In this document: positions 7,657-15,369 of the stretch, in pieces
Position numbering within the stretch: the stretch's first letter is position 1
Layout of the letters: each line of letters starts with the position of its first letter
NCBI GenBank assembly: GCA_030844565.1
Contig: JAUUNK010000058.1
Coordinates: 1 to 24,413 of the forward strand
From: Bacteroides ovatus
GTDB lineage: Bacteria; Bacteroidota; Bacteroidia; Bacteroidales; Bacteroidaceae
Length of the DNA: 24,413 nt
Reading direction: 5' to 3'
Made by a program: the position numbers and the translations under genes
The notes under the pieces: model-generated
Database searches by the model: none
What the model was told of the DNA's origin: nothing
Seen by the model: the letters and a program-made list of their open reading frames with translations, nothing else

Positions 7657-7768
7657 AATCTAATGAAACGTATGAGAAATCTTACATAAATTCAATAGGT
7701 GAATGTGCTGGGATGCACGAAAGGATAACGAGTGGGAGAGAAGCTGCAGAGGTTCCCTCCCATTTTTT
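7657..7768 (+). ncRNA. Candidate free-standing small RNA, about 110 nt
   Basis: The stretch lies between a promoter-like element and an intrinsic terminator: stem TGGGAG (7733-7738) with CTCCCA (7757-7762), followed by six T (7763-7768). Inside are two small hairpins, ATTCA/TGAAT (7690-7694/7700-7704) and GTGC/GCAC (7705-7708/7715-7718). It overlaps the start of no gene: leuS diverges upstream and the YeiH-type gene converges downstream. I do not recognise it as 6S, 4.5S, tmRNA or any riboswitch. A 78-codon reading frame across this stretch has no resemblance to a known protein and was not accepted. Confidence 0.45.
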
Positions 7769-7820
7769 GTTGGTACTATTTTGTTTTAGAAATTCAGCGA
7801 GTAATAATTAATGTTTTATT

Positions 7821-8855
7821 TTACATTAATACCGGCGCCAGAAATTTCACCAGAAAATATCCGCCTACTACCAACCACACATAAAGCAAGGAAGCAAGCA
7901 CAAAGGGTTTGGCTCCTGCTTGGCGGAACTTGTCGATACTGGTTTCGGCGCCCAAAGCAGTCATTGCCATCGTCAAGAGGAAAGTGTCGAGGTGATTGAT
8001 AAAGGTAATCCAGCTCTGTGGCAACAGGTCGAAAGAGTTGAAACCTATCACTGCCAGGAAGCCGATGGCGAACCAGGGAATGGATATATTCTTCATGCTT
8101 CCGCCTTGTCCGCCGGCTTTTACTGCCGCTTTGGATACCAGGAAACTGGTAATCAACAATACAGGAACCAGCATCATTACGCGTATCATTTTTACGATGA
8201 TGGCGACATCCGATATTTCTTTCCCCATAGCGTTTCCCGCGCCTACGGTGTGTGCCACTTCGTGCAAGGTGGCTCCGGTAAATATCCCCATTTCATTGGG
8301 AGGGAGTACAAAAGTTCCGTTTCTATATAAGATGGGGTAGATGAACATCGATATAGTGCCGAAGATAACTACCGTAGAAACAGCCACCGCCGTTTTATAG
8401 GGTTTGGTCTCAATCGTTGATTCGGCTCCCAGAATAGCAGCCGCACCGCAAATGCCACTGCCGATAGAAGTAAGCAGCGCAATGCCCCGGTCCATTTTCA
8501 GCATGTGCCCTATCAGGATACCACCACAAATCGTTATGGTAACTACGATGGCGTCAATAAAAATAGCAGGCAATCCTACAGCTAACACATCTTGGAAGGT
8601 AAGCTTGAATCCATAAAGAATAATGCCGATACGCAGCACACGTTTGGAACAAAACTGGATGCCGGGCACCCATGTTTCGGGCAAATTGTTTCTTAAACTA
8701 TTGGCATACAGCATACCCAGGATAATGCCGACAATCATTGGACTGAATGATAGCTTTTTGATAAATTCCATGTCGCCGATATAAAAGGCTGCGCATGAAA
8801 ACAGAGCAATGAGGAGCACCCCATGAAGCATACTACTTCTTTTTTCGCTTAACAT
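7821..8855 (-). CDS. YeiH-type putative sulfate exporter family transporter
   Basis: A 344-residue polytopic membrane protein of the UPF0324/YeiH family, with about ten hydrophobic helices. Family signatures are SIGSGICGAAAILGAES (130-146) and TGATLHEVAHTVGAGNAMG (193-211), both in membrane-proximal segments. Members are annotated as putative sulfate exporters; the substrate is not firmly established. It stands alone on the minus strand. A TTACTTTG element about 40 bp upstream of the start (minus strand of 8891-8898) is close to the -7 consensus. It is divergent from the HU-like gene at 9242, with 386 bp between them carrying a tandem repeat block. Confidence 0.88.
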   Translation of the reverse strand: MLSEKRSSMLHGVLLIALFSCAAFYIGDMEFIKKLSFSPMIVGIILGMLYANSLRNNLPETWVPGIQFCSKRVLRIGIILYGFKLTFQDVLAVGLPAIFIDAIVVTITICGGILIGHMLKMDRGIALLTSIGSGICGAAAILGAESTIETKPYKTAVAVSTVVIFGTISMFIYPILYRNGTFVLPPNEMGIFTGATLHEVAHTVGAGNAMGKEISDVAIIVKMIRVMMLVPVLLITSFLVSKAAVKAGGQGGSMKNISIPWFAIGFLAVIGFNSFDLLPQSWITFINHLDTFLLTMAMTALGAETSIDKFRQAGAKPFVLASLLYVWLVVGGYFLVKFLAPVLM

Positions 8856-9095
8856 AGCTAACTTTATTTATGGTGTTTAAAAATGCGCTGCAAAGTAAAC
8901 CTTTTTAATTGGTATACAGGTAGTTTATTTTTTTATGATTGATAATATTTAGTTATATTACCTCCCCTTCTGATAAAAATATGCTCAATGAAGAACGTAT
9001 AAAGAGGCTGGAATTCGCAGGCATTCTGTATAAATTCCGATTAATATAGATTAGAATACGTATATTCTATGTACATTCGCCGTGTTAGTACAGGA

Positions 9096-9169
9096 GTTTT
9101 CGTTTGACAGTTGTTAAACTGTCGTTTGACAACTGTAGAACTATCGTTTGACAATTGTCAAACGAAAAC
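9096..9169. repeat. Tandem 22-bp-period repeats with nested palindromes (block A)
   Basis: Three units start at 9101, 9123 and 9145, exactly 22 bp apart, each beginning CGTTTGACA. The third is a perfect 20-bp palindrome (CGTTTGACAATTGTCAAACG). The outer bases form a perfect 13-bp inverted repeat, GTTTTCGTTTGAC (9096-9108) with GTCAAACGAAAAC (9157-9169). Just upstream, TAGAATA/TATTCTA (9052-9058/9063-9069) forms another small hairpin. The block lies 73 bp before the HU-winged-helix gene, in the 386-bp spacer shared with the divergent YeiH-type gene. A 22-bp period would put every unit on the same DNA face. Confidence 0.75.
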
Positions 9170-9241
9170 GAAATAGTGAACTGAATGAATACTTGTAGGA
9201 AGACTGAAATTTAATCGTGCCTAATAATAAAATTATAGATA

Positions 9242-9862
9242 ATGAGTGTAAATTATGACCTTTACGAGACTCCCAATCCTGATAAAAACGGGGAGGAATT
9301 ACCTTTGCATGCCCGTGTAGTACTGAAAGGCAGTTATACGGCTGAAGAATTTGTTGAGCAAGTGACAGCTCTTCAACACATGCCGCCCGCCCAAGTTGTG
9401 GGTGTCATTGAAGCCATATCCAAACAGTTAAAATATTTGTTGCTAAAAGGGTTTTCTGTCGAACTGGGCGATATTGGCTATTTTACTCTTTCTCTGAGTG
9501 TGGATAAGAAAGTGATGGATGCAAAGGAGCTTCGTTCTCCCTCCGTGTCTTTGAAAGACATCAATTTCCGGGTGAATCGCCAGTTTAAGAAAGATATAGA
9601 AAGTGAAATAGAGCTACAGCGTTATCATTCACCGTTTCGGGTGAAGAATCCATTGGATAGAGAGGAGTGCTTGCGGCGCTTAAATAAGTTTTTCGAAAAC
9701 ACTCCTTGTATCAGTCGGCAGGATTATGCACAGTTGGTAGGAAAGACAAAGACGCAGGCAATGCAAGACATCCATGCTTTTATCGAACAGGGGATATTGA
9801 AAAAATATGGGATGGGACGTTCGGTGGTATATATAAAAATGAAAAAAGACGATGATGACTAG
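9242..9862 (+). CDS. HU-family DNA-binding protein fused to a winged helix
   Basis: A 206-residue protein. The N-terminal half (about 1-125) matches the HU-HIG type of HU-like domain common in Bacteroidetes: YDLYETPNPDKNG, HARVVLKGSYTAEEFVEQV, then KGFSVELGDIGYFTLSLS and VNRQFKKDIE. The C-terminal part (about 135-200) looks like a winged helix (CISRQDYAQLVGKTKTQAMQ, then IEQGILKKYGMGRSVVYIK). Such fusions are presumed nucleoid-associated or regulatory DNA-binding proteins; targets are not known. It has no co-directional partner close by. The repeat block at 9096-9169 sits directly upstream and is an obvious candidate target for autoregulation, though nothing in the sequence proves it. Confidence 0.82.
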   Translation: MSVNYDLYETPNPDKNGEELPLHARVVLKGSYTAEEFVEQVTALQHMPPAQVVGVIEAISKQLKYLLLKGFSVELGDIGYFTLSLSVDKKVMDAKELRSPSVSLKDINFRVNRQFKKDIESEIELQRYHSPFRVKNPLDREECLRRLNKFFENTPCISRQDYAQLVGKTKTQAMQDIHAFIEQGILKKYGMGRSVVYIKMKKDDDD

Positions 9863-9902
9863 CGAGAATATTATTTTCGAAGCTATTTGTGTCTTATACT
9901 GG

Positions 9903-9934
9903 TTTGTCTATTAAATGATTTTTCTCTATATTTC
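9903..9934 (+). promoter_or_regulatory. Promoter of the S41-type gene fragment
   Basis: TTTG (9903-9906), 20 bp, then TATATTTC (9927-9934) matches TTTG-N19-21-TAnnTTTG except for the last base. The ATG follows at 9961. The promoter appears intact, so the broken genes downstream may still be transcribed. Confidence 0.5.
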
Positions 9935-9960
9935 AGCCATCTAAATAAAAAGTAGTAAGC

Positions 9961-10512
9961 ATGAGAAATACGATATTCCTTCTTTTATTATTGTGCGTGA
10001 CTAGAACTTTTGCACAAAAGGATTCTTTGTTGACTCCCGGGCAATTAAAGGCAGATGTAGATTTTTATTTTAAAACACTTCATGCGAATCATCCCAATCC
10101 CTATTATTACTATTCACTAAACGAGTTTGAAGATAAAAAGAATAGCATCTATGCACGATTAAACGAGCCTCTTACTCATGAACAATTTGCATGGATTATC
10201 GGTGAAATAAACTCGTGCGTAGATATGCATACATTGATTAGAATATATTTTTCGACTCATTGGAGGAGAAATTATTTCAGAGAGAAGAACATCCGGTTTT
10301 TTCCTAATGTCAAATTTGAAAAGGAGAAAGTATATCTGAAAAAGAATAATAGGGAAATTGCTGAAATAAATGGAATCAAAATAGATAAAATCGTTGATGA
10401 TCTTAAAAAATATTTTAATTGGAAATTGCCTTATGAACGAAACATATATTCCCTAGAAGCCTGCTTTAGTAACTTTCTTATAACAATTAACGGTGATAAA
10501 AAACGACCTTAA
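9961..10512 (+). pseudogene. S41-type peptidase-like protein, truncated 5' part
   Basis: 183 codons starting with a clear signal peptide (MRNTIFLLLLLCVTRTFAQ, cleavage probably after FA or AQ), then a region resembling the N-terminal domain of Bacteroidetes S41-like secreted peptidases (LKADVDFYFKTLHANHPNPY, then EQFAWIIGEINSCVDMHT and NIRFFPNVKF, ending near EINGIKIDKIVDDLKKYF). The catalytic Ser/Lys domain of S41 enzymes should follow but is absent: the frame ends at 10512 just where unrelated HlyD-like sequence begins. It therefore looks like the left part of a gene joined to another gene by deletion. AT-rich, unlike the housekeeping neighbours. The S41 assignment rests on the N-terminal domain only and is moderate. 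Confidence 0.6.
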
Positions 10513-11233
10513 ACTATCTAAATCAAATTATGAAAGAGATTCGATATTATATAAGAAAAACGTAATAGCTATTAGCCAGCTTGAGGATAGTAGAAGTAGT
10601 TTATATCAGAAAGAAAGCGCATTGATTAATGCGAATATTGCCTATAAAAATGATATAATAAAAATAGAAGAGATGAAAGTAACTCTGCTTGATTTAGAAA
10701 CTGAACATTTTAATCAAATGAGAACGTTGAGTGATAATATTGATAGAAGCGCCAAGTTACTAAGGAATCAGATAAAAGACTGGAAAAAGAAATACGTTTT
10801 TATAAGTCCTTATGAAGGGGTTGTTTCCCTTTCAACTTTGTGGTCCAACGATCAGTGGGTAGAAACAAATGCCGCAATCATGACTATCCTTCCCCAACTA
10901 GAAAAAAATATTATTGGAAGAATGGAAATACCTATTCAAAATTCTGGAAAGATAAAAGAAAATCAGGATTTGATTTTAAAATTAAGTAATTATCCCTATA
11001 TGGAATTTGGAGTGATATATGGAAAAATTAAATCTATATCATTAGTACCCTATAAAGATTATTATATTGCGGAATTTGATGTTCCTAATTTGACTACTAA
11101 TTATAACTATAAAATTCCATTTAGTCAGCAGATGGAAGGAATAGCTAGTATAATTATTAAAGACTTCTCTGTCTTTGATAGATTCTTACAACCTATTAAA
11201 TCTAGTGTATTTAATAATAAAGTTAGTAAATAA
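10484..11233 (+). pseudogene. HlyD family membrane-fusion (export adaptor) protein, missing its N-terminus
   Basis: About 246 residues from a GTG at 10493; the frame is open only from 10484, after a TAA. The visible part has a helical hairpin region (LKLSKSNYERDSILYKKN, then QLEDSRSSLYQKESALINAN and a second Lys/Glu/Leu-rich helix), followed by the beta-barrel domain (FISPYEGVVSLSTLW, then QWVETNAAIMTILP). That is the C-terminal two-thirds of a HlyD-type adaptor used by ABC exporters of peptides. The N-terminal membrane anchor and the first half of the lipoyl and coiled-coil region are missing; family members usually have about 400 residues. No ribosome-binding site precedes the GTG, and it overlaps the stop of the S41 fragment. 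An ABC exporter gene is not present in the window. Confidence 0.72.
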
Positions 11234-11258
11234 TGGTTTATAAAAGAAGGCGTATCTA

Positions 11259-11298
11259 CTCCCCTCGCTACAAACCGCTATAGCGAGGGAGAGTTTTT
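11259..11298 (+). terminator. Intrinsic terminator after the HlyD fragment
   Basis: CTCCCCTCGCTA (11259-11270) pairs with TAGCGAGGGAG (11281-11291) with one bulged C, followed by five T (11294-11298). It lies 25 bp after the HlyD-like stop. The T tract is on the plus strand only, so it serves the plus-strand fragments; the convergent permease gene ends 22 bp beyond it. Confidence 0.85.
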
Positions 11299-11320
11299 AA
11301 TTTATAAGACTTTATATTCC

Positions 11321-12325
11321 TTAATTGCCTCCGGAGAGAACAATAAAAGATAATCCCAGAATAAAGAAGACGAACATAATTCCCAGTAGCCTGTTGGTGG
11401 ACCGGGAGCTACCTTTGAATTCTTTCCAAATGAATACCCCCCATAGGGCTGCAATCATAGGTGCTCCTTGTCCGAGGGCGTAGGAAATGGCTGCTCCCGC
11501 CTTGCCCGCTGCAATGTAACTCAATGCTGTACCCAATCCCCAAATGCCTCCACCAAGAACACCTACCAGGTGAGTACTCATTTTCCCGGCGAAATATTCT
11601 TTGTAGCTGACGGGAGAGCCAACAAAGGGATGCTTCATTACAAGCGTGTTGAAGAGGAAATTGCTGAGGAAGATGCCGATGGCAAATATAAAGAAGGCAG
11701 TGTAGGGAGTTGCCATTCCTGCCATGGGAGATTCGAAGTTGTCCAAATCCATGGCGGCGGCTACGAAACGGTAGAAGAAAGACATCAGTATGCCTGCTAT
11801 GGCTGCCAGGACGATACCTTTTTTGTTGCTGCCTGCGCCTGCTTGTTGATTTCTGCCTGCCGCTATTCCATTGCAGATGATGGCAATGACAATGAGAATG
11901 ACGCCTGTAAACAGCCAGAAGGGGTCTCCTTTGGGAGCGCTGAAATAGTTGATGAATACTCCCAGAACCAGTGCCAGTCCTACTCCCAGTGGGAAGGCTA
12001 CCGCCATGCCGGCTATAGATACCGATGCGGAAAGTAATATGTTGGAGGCGTTGAAGATGACTCCGCCAATCAATGCGCTAATGACATATTTAGAGTCTAC
12101 TTGCTGGATGTCTTCCAGGAAACTTCTTCCGGCACTTCCGAAGCTGCCCAGTGTGAACACTAACAGGAGGGCGAATAGGAGGATACCGATGGTATAGTCC
12201 CAATAATAGAGTTCGTAACGCCAGTTTTTGCTGGCTAATTTTTGGGTGTTTCCCCAGGAACCCCAGCATATCATTGTTATAAAACAAAAGATGATGGCTA
12301 ATGTATAACTATTGACTATGTACAT
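11321..12325 (-). CDS. DMT-superfamily sugar/ureide-permease-like transporter
   Basis: A 334-residue membrane protein with about ten hydrophobic helices. The start MYIVNSYTLAIIFCFITMICWGSWGN and the following YYWDYTIGILLFALLL resemble the ureide permease/RbsU-type branch of the drug/metabolite transporter superfamily, which includes plant UPS ureide permeases and bacterial glucose/ribose porters. It starts 21 bp after the stop of the ribokinase gene on the same strand, so the two are almost certainly co-transcribed. From this pairing, ribose or a similar pentose from nucleoside breakdown is the most likely substrate; that is an inference, since the family sequence alone does not fix the substrate. 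Confidence 0.75.
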   Translation of the reverse strand: MYIVNSYTLAIIFCFITMICWGSWGNTQKLASKNWRYELYYWDYTIGILLFALLLVFTLGSFGSAGRSFLEDIQQVDSKYVISALIGGVIFNASNILLSASVSIAGMAVAFPLGVGLALVLGVFINYFSAPKGDPFWLFTGVILIVIAIICNGIAAGRNQQAGAGSNKKGIVLAAIAGILMSFFYRFVAAAMDLDNFESPMAGMATPYTAFFIFAIGIFLSNFLFNTLVMKHPFVGSPVSYKEYFAGKMSTHLVGVLGGGIWGLGTALSYIAAGKAGAAISYALGQGAPMIAALWGVFIWKEFKGSSRSTNRLLGIMFVFFILGLSFIVLSGGN

Positions 12326-12346
12326 AATCTTCTATTTTTGTTGAAT

Positions 12347-13255
12347 TTACGGCTTAAAGAATTGTTTCACTTCGGCAAGAGTGGGGATAGACGGCTGCGC
12401 ACCTGCCCGGGTCACGGCGATTGCCGCTGCGGCGTTGGCGAAATTCAAAGCCTGTTCATCCATTTCTTTGCAGGCACATACGACTGCCAATGCTCCACAA
12501 AAGGTGTCTCCGGCAGCAGTGGTGTCCACAGCGCTTACTTTATACCCCGGAAGTCGGAGGATCTGTGTGCTATTCATCATAAATACTCCCTGGCTTCCCA
12601 GTGTGATAACCACATTGCGTGCGCCTGCTGCCATAAGAGTTTGGGCAATTTCCTCGAGATTGTTTCCTGTATACTCCACTCCGGAAATAAAGGCAGCTTC
12701 CAGTTCATTGACCACTAATATATCGATGGCTTTCATCAACTCTTCATCAATCAGATGGGCAGGCGCAGGGTTGAATAATACTTTTTTGCTTTTTTGATGT
12801 GCCAGCAGAGCGATGCTTTTGATGGTTTCGTAGGGGATTTCCGCTTGCATCACCACGATTTCCGCTTTTTCGATTGCTTGTGAGAAACTGGTTATTGTTT
12901 CAGGCAATAAAGAATAATTGGCTCCCGGGGCCACTGCTATGCAATTTTCACTGCTCTTCGCCACAAAGATGAGTGCCGTACCTGTGGGATGATTGCTGTC
13001 ATCCATAATATAACCGGTATCTATGCCTTCTTCTTGAAAATGCTTTTTCAGTATATCTGCGTATATGTCGTTTCCCAGAGCAGTGACGAACGTAACAGAA
13101 CCGCCGAGCCTGGCTGCTGCTACAGCTTGGTTGGCTCCTTTCCCTCCAAAAGATTGCATAAACCTGGCATTTCCCACTGTTTCGCCGGGTGCCGGAAGAT
13201 GGTCGACTTGCGCAACCATGTCTATGTTGGAACTTCCAATAACTACTATTTTCAT
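12347..13255 (-). CDS. rbsK: Ribokinase
   Basis: PfkB-family sugar kinase of 302 residues that phosphorylates D-ribose at O5 with ATP. Signature 1 is GGKGANQAVAAARLGG at 37-52. Signature 2 contains TTAAGDTFCGAL with the catalytic base Asp250. The N-terminal SSNIDMVAQVDHLPAPGETV binds the sugar, and the C-terminal AAAAIAVTRAGAQPSIP matches E. coli RbsK closely. First gene of a two-gene unit with the permease at 11321-12325 (21-bp gap). The 5' region is shared with the divergent EamA gene at 13508. No adjacent ribose regulator or SusC/D pair is present. Confidence 0.92.
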   Translation of the reverse strand: MKIVVIGSSNIDMVAQVDHLPAPGETVGNARFMQSFGGKGANQAVAAARLGGSVTFVTALGNDIYADILKKHFQEEGIDTGYIMDDSNHPTGTALIFVAKSSENCIAVAPGANYSLLPETITSFSQAIEKAEIVVMQAEIPYETIKSIALLAHQKSKKVLFNPAPAHLIDEELMKAIDILVVNELEAAFISGVEYTGNNLEEIAQTLMAAGARNVVITLGSQGVFMMNSTQILRLPGYKVSAVDTTAAGDTFCGALAVVCACKEMDEQALNFANAAAAIAVTRAGAQPSIPTLAEVKQFFKP

Positions 13256-13327
13256 TGTGAATTTGATTTGCTGTTAAAGTTACAATTTTAAGGTTGTAAA
13301 CACTAATTTATAAACTCTATAATAACA

Positions 13328-13368
13328 AGAAAGAAGGGGGTGTAGTTCGCTACATTTTTATTCTTTCT
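13328..13368. repeat. Long hairpin in the rbsK/EamA divergent spacer
   Basis: AGAAAGAA (13328-13335) pairs with TTCTTTCT (13361-13368), five G face a T5 run as possible G-U pairs, and the tip is TGTAG-TTCG-CTACA. It would be a stable RNA hairpin if transcribed on the plus strand. Function unknown; it is not followed by a terminator T tract on either strand beyond the stem. Confidence 0.45.
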
Positions 13369-13470
13369 GCTTTCTATCAGAATTACACGCTGTAGTCCCC
13401 TTTTGCTGCTTTTTTATGAAATTAGCGCAATACTTCGTTGCTATTCCTCCCTTCCTTAGCGGATTTCCTC

Positions 13471-13478
13471 TATCTTTG
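13471..13478 (+). promoter_or_regulatory. -7 element upstream of the EamA gene
   Basis: TATCTTTG matches TAnnTTTG exactly, 30 bp before the ATG at 13508. No TTTG was seen at 19-21 bp upstream, so only the -7 half is supported. Confidence 0.5.
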
Positions 13479-13507
13479 CAGTCGTTTTCAAAAAAGACAC
13501 AGGTAAT

Positions 13508-14383
13508 ATGGAATTAAAGCGCGGCTATTATCATCTCATTGCTATACTGACGGTCTCCATCTGGGGATTGACTTTCATCGCTACCAAGATATTGATTAAT
13601 CATGGGCTTTCGCCTCAGGAAATATTCTTCTATCGCTTCCTGATTGCTTATGTCGGCATTTGGTTCATCTCGCCGCGGCGGCTTTTCACCCGCAACCTGC
13701 GTGACGAACTTTGGCTGGTGGCAGGCGGAGTCTTCGGAGGTTCGCTCTATTTCTTTACCGAGAACACGGCACTGGGCATCACGCAGGCTTCCAATGTGTC
13801 CTTTCTCATCTGCACCGCCCCCTTGCTGACTACCTTTCTTTCGCTGCTCTTCTACAAAAGTGAGAAATCCACGAAAGGGCTCATCTACGGGTCGTTGCTT
13901 GCCCTGATAGGCGTAGGGCTGATGGTATTCAACGGCAGCGTAGTGCTCAAGATATCTCCGGTGGGCGATTTACTCACTTTGCTTGCCGCTTTGTCATGGG
14001 CGTTCTACAGTCTGATTATCAAGAAGATGGCAGTGCGCTATCCTACGGTCTTCCTCACCCGGAAGATATTCTTCTATGGAGTGCTTACCATTCTTCCCGC
14101 CTTTTGCCTGCGTCCGCTGGCGCCGGATGTCTCGTTGCTGATACAGCCGGCAGTGTTGTTCAACCTTTTGTTTCTTGCCGTGCTGGCTTCGCTCGTCTGC
14201 TATGTGATGTGGAATGTGGCACTGAAACAGTTGGGCGCCATGAGGGCTTCCAATTATATCTATCTCAATCCGTTGGTCACTATGGTGGCTTCTACCGCTA
14301 TCTTGCACGAGCGTCTCACTGCAGTGGCGTTGATGGGAGCGGCTTGCATTCTTTGCGGAGTCTATCTGGCGGAGAAGAAGTAG
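13508..14383 (+). CDS. EamA/DMT family transporter
   Basis: A 291-residue membrane protein with ten hydrophobic helices arranged as two EamA repeats: the first from WGLTFIATKILINHGLSP to about residue 135, the second from about 150 (LLTLLAALSWAFYSLIIKK) to the end (YIYLNPLVTMVASTAILHE, then GVYLAEKK). EamA proteins export or import small metabolites, often amino acids; the substrate cannot be read from the sequence. It is a single gene with its own -7 element. The first of two repeated small-RNA cassettes lies about 30 bp after its stop on the opposite strand. Confidence 0.9.
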   Translation: MELKRGYYHLIAILTVSIWGLTFIATKILINHGLSPQEIFFYRFLIAYVGIWFISPRRLFTRNLRDELWLVAGGVFGGSLYFFTENTALGITQASNVSFLICTAPLLTTFLSLLFYKSEKSTKGLIYGSLLALIGVGLMVFNGSVVLKISPVGDLLTLLAALSWAFYSLIIKKMAVRYPTVFLTRKIFFYGVLTILPAFCLRPLAPDVSLLIQPAVLFNLLFLAVLASLVCYVMWNVALKQLGAMRASNYIYLNPLVTMVASTAILHERLTAVALMGAACILCGVYLAEKK

Positions 14384-14413
14384 AAATCTCTTCTGCGTTA
14401 TTCTATATCAGAT

Positions 14414-14582
14414 GTATGGGCATAAAAAAAGGAGTACCGCTGTACTCCAACCTTTGTTAACCTTAAATCTAATACTATGAAAAACACATTGCAAAGGTAG
14501 GCACTTTTGCTGAAACTCCAAATTACTTGGCTTAAAAAGTATGTTTTATAACACGAATTAAGAATCTTACGAAGGTTATTAA
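14414..14582. repeat. 169-bp direct repeat, copy A
   Basis: Matches 15370-15538 at a constant offset of 956 bp with no gaps and ten substitutions (about 94% identical). Bases 14421-14495, the predicted transcript and terminator, are identical in both copies; all but one of the differences lie in or upstream of the promoter region. The two copies bracket the response-regulator gene. Confidence 0.95.
14422..14486 (-). ncRNA. Candidate small RNA, copy A (about 65 nt)
   Basis: On the minus strand TTTG (14522-14519), 19 bp, then TACCTTTG (14499-14492) is a full Bacteroides promoter, giving a start near 14485. The transcript runs through TTTAAGGTTAACAAAGG to the perfect stem GGAGTAC-AGCG-GTACTCC (14448-14431) followed by seven T (14430-14424), an intrinsic terminator. 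There is no coding frame on this strand. It sits in the 315-bp gap between the EamA gene and the response regulator. I have the impression that this sequence is a repeated element in Bacteroides genomes but could not verify it. Confidence 0.65.
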
Positions 14583-14635
14583 TATTTGAACACCCTTTTA
14601 AACGTGCTATTTAACAAGATGATACTTTCGCTACA

Positions 14636-14667
14636 TTTGGAGAATCGGCGCAGTCTGCTTACTTTTG
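14636..14667 (+). promoter_or_regulatory. Promoter of the response-regulator gene
   Basis: TTTG (14636-14639), 20 bp, TACTTTTG (14660-14667): an exact match to TTTG-N19-21-TAnnTTTG. The ATG is 32 bp downstream at 14699. Confidence 0.75.
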
Positions 14668-14698
14668 TCTCGCATTCTAAATAAAGTGCTCATAATAT

Positions 14699-15355
14699 AT
14701 GCAAGAGAAGAAGATAAGCGTATTGTTGATAGAAGATCATGCCATTGTGTCTCAGGGGATAAAGTTTATTCTGGAGCAAATACCCGAAATAGATGAAATC
14801 ACGGTGGCTACAACGGGGGAAATGGCACGTAAGTGGATGGTAAAGCAGAAATTCGACTTCTATATCCTGGATATAGAACTGCCGGACGTCTCGGGTTTCG
14901 ACCTTATCGGCGATATTCGTGAAGCGAACCGCAATGCCCGCATTCTTATCCACACCATGCACGAAGAAGTGTGGACCGTAAAGAGGCTTCTACAGAACGA
15001 AGTGGACGCCATTGTCTTCAAATCGGGAGAAGTGGAAGAGATAAAAGAAGCCGTAGCCAGCTTGCTGGCAGGCGAGCCGTGTTATTATAGTCCTCGCTTT
15101 AAGTGTATCCACCGCCAGTTGAAGGAACACTCTTTGTCGAGAGATGTGCTTTCGGTTCGCGAATTGGAAGTTCTCAACCTCATTGCCAAAGGAAAGAATA
15201 CCGACCGGATAGCAGAAGAGCTCGACTTATCTCCCAACACCATTGAGACTTATCGCAAACGGCTTATGTCTAAACTCAATGCTTCGAACATGGTAGACTT
15301 GATAATGAAAGCTATTAATCTGGGGATTATTCCCGTGAAAGGAATGAGGGATTAG
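14699..15355 (+). CDS. NarL/FixJ-type response regulator (orphan)
   Basis: 218 residues. The receiver domain (1-125) has the acidic pocket E12/D13, phosphoacceptor D58 in YILDIELPDVSG, T86 and K108, so all key residues are present. The LuxR-type helix-turn-helix occupies about 150-210 (LSVRELEVLNLIAKGKNTDRIAEELDLSPNTIE, then YRKRLMSKLNASN). No histidine kinase gene is in the window, so its partner is encoded elsewhere. It has its own promoter (14636-14667) and is isolated between two 169-bp direct repeats, each carrying a predicted small RNA on the opposite strand. Recombination between the repeats would remove exactly this gene. Confidence 0.92.
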   Translation: MQEKKISVLLIEDHAIVSQGIKFILEQIPEIDEITVATTGEMARKWMVKQKFDFYILDIELPDVSGFDLIGDIREANRNARILIHTMHEEVWTVKRLLQNEVDAIVFKSGEVEEIKEAVASLLAGEPCYYSPRFKCIHRQLKEHSLSRDVLSVRELEVLNLIAKGKNTDRIAEELDLSPNTIETYRKRLMSKLNASNMVDLIMKAINLGIIPVKGMRD

Positions 15356-15369
15356 AGGGGGGAGCAGAG

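Noticed and set aside
7575..7811. 78-codon plus-strand frame over the candidate small RNA
   Set aside because: It runs through the terminator hairpin and its T tract, has a mixed composition and no similarity I can recognise.
9096..9169. CRISPR array
   Set aside because: Units are contiguous at 22 bp without unique spacers, and there are no cas genes in the window.
14476..14500. Seven-codon frame ATG AAA AAC ACA TTG CAA in both copies of the 169-bp repeat, as a leader peptide
   Set aside because: The conservation is better explained by the minus-strand promoter and transcript in the same bases; no gene follows in a leader-peptide arrangement.
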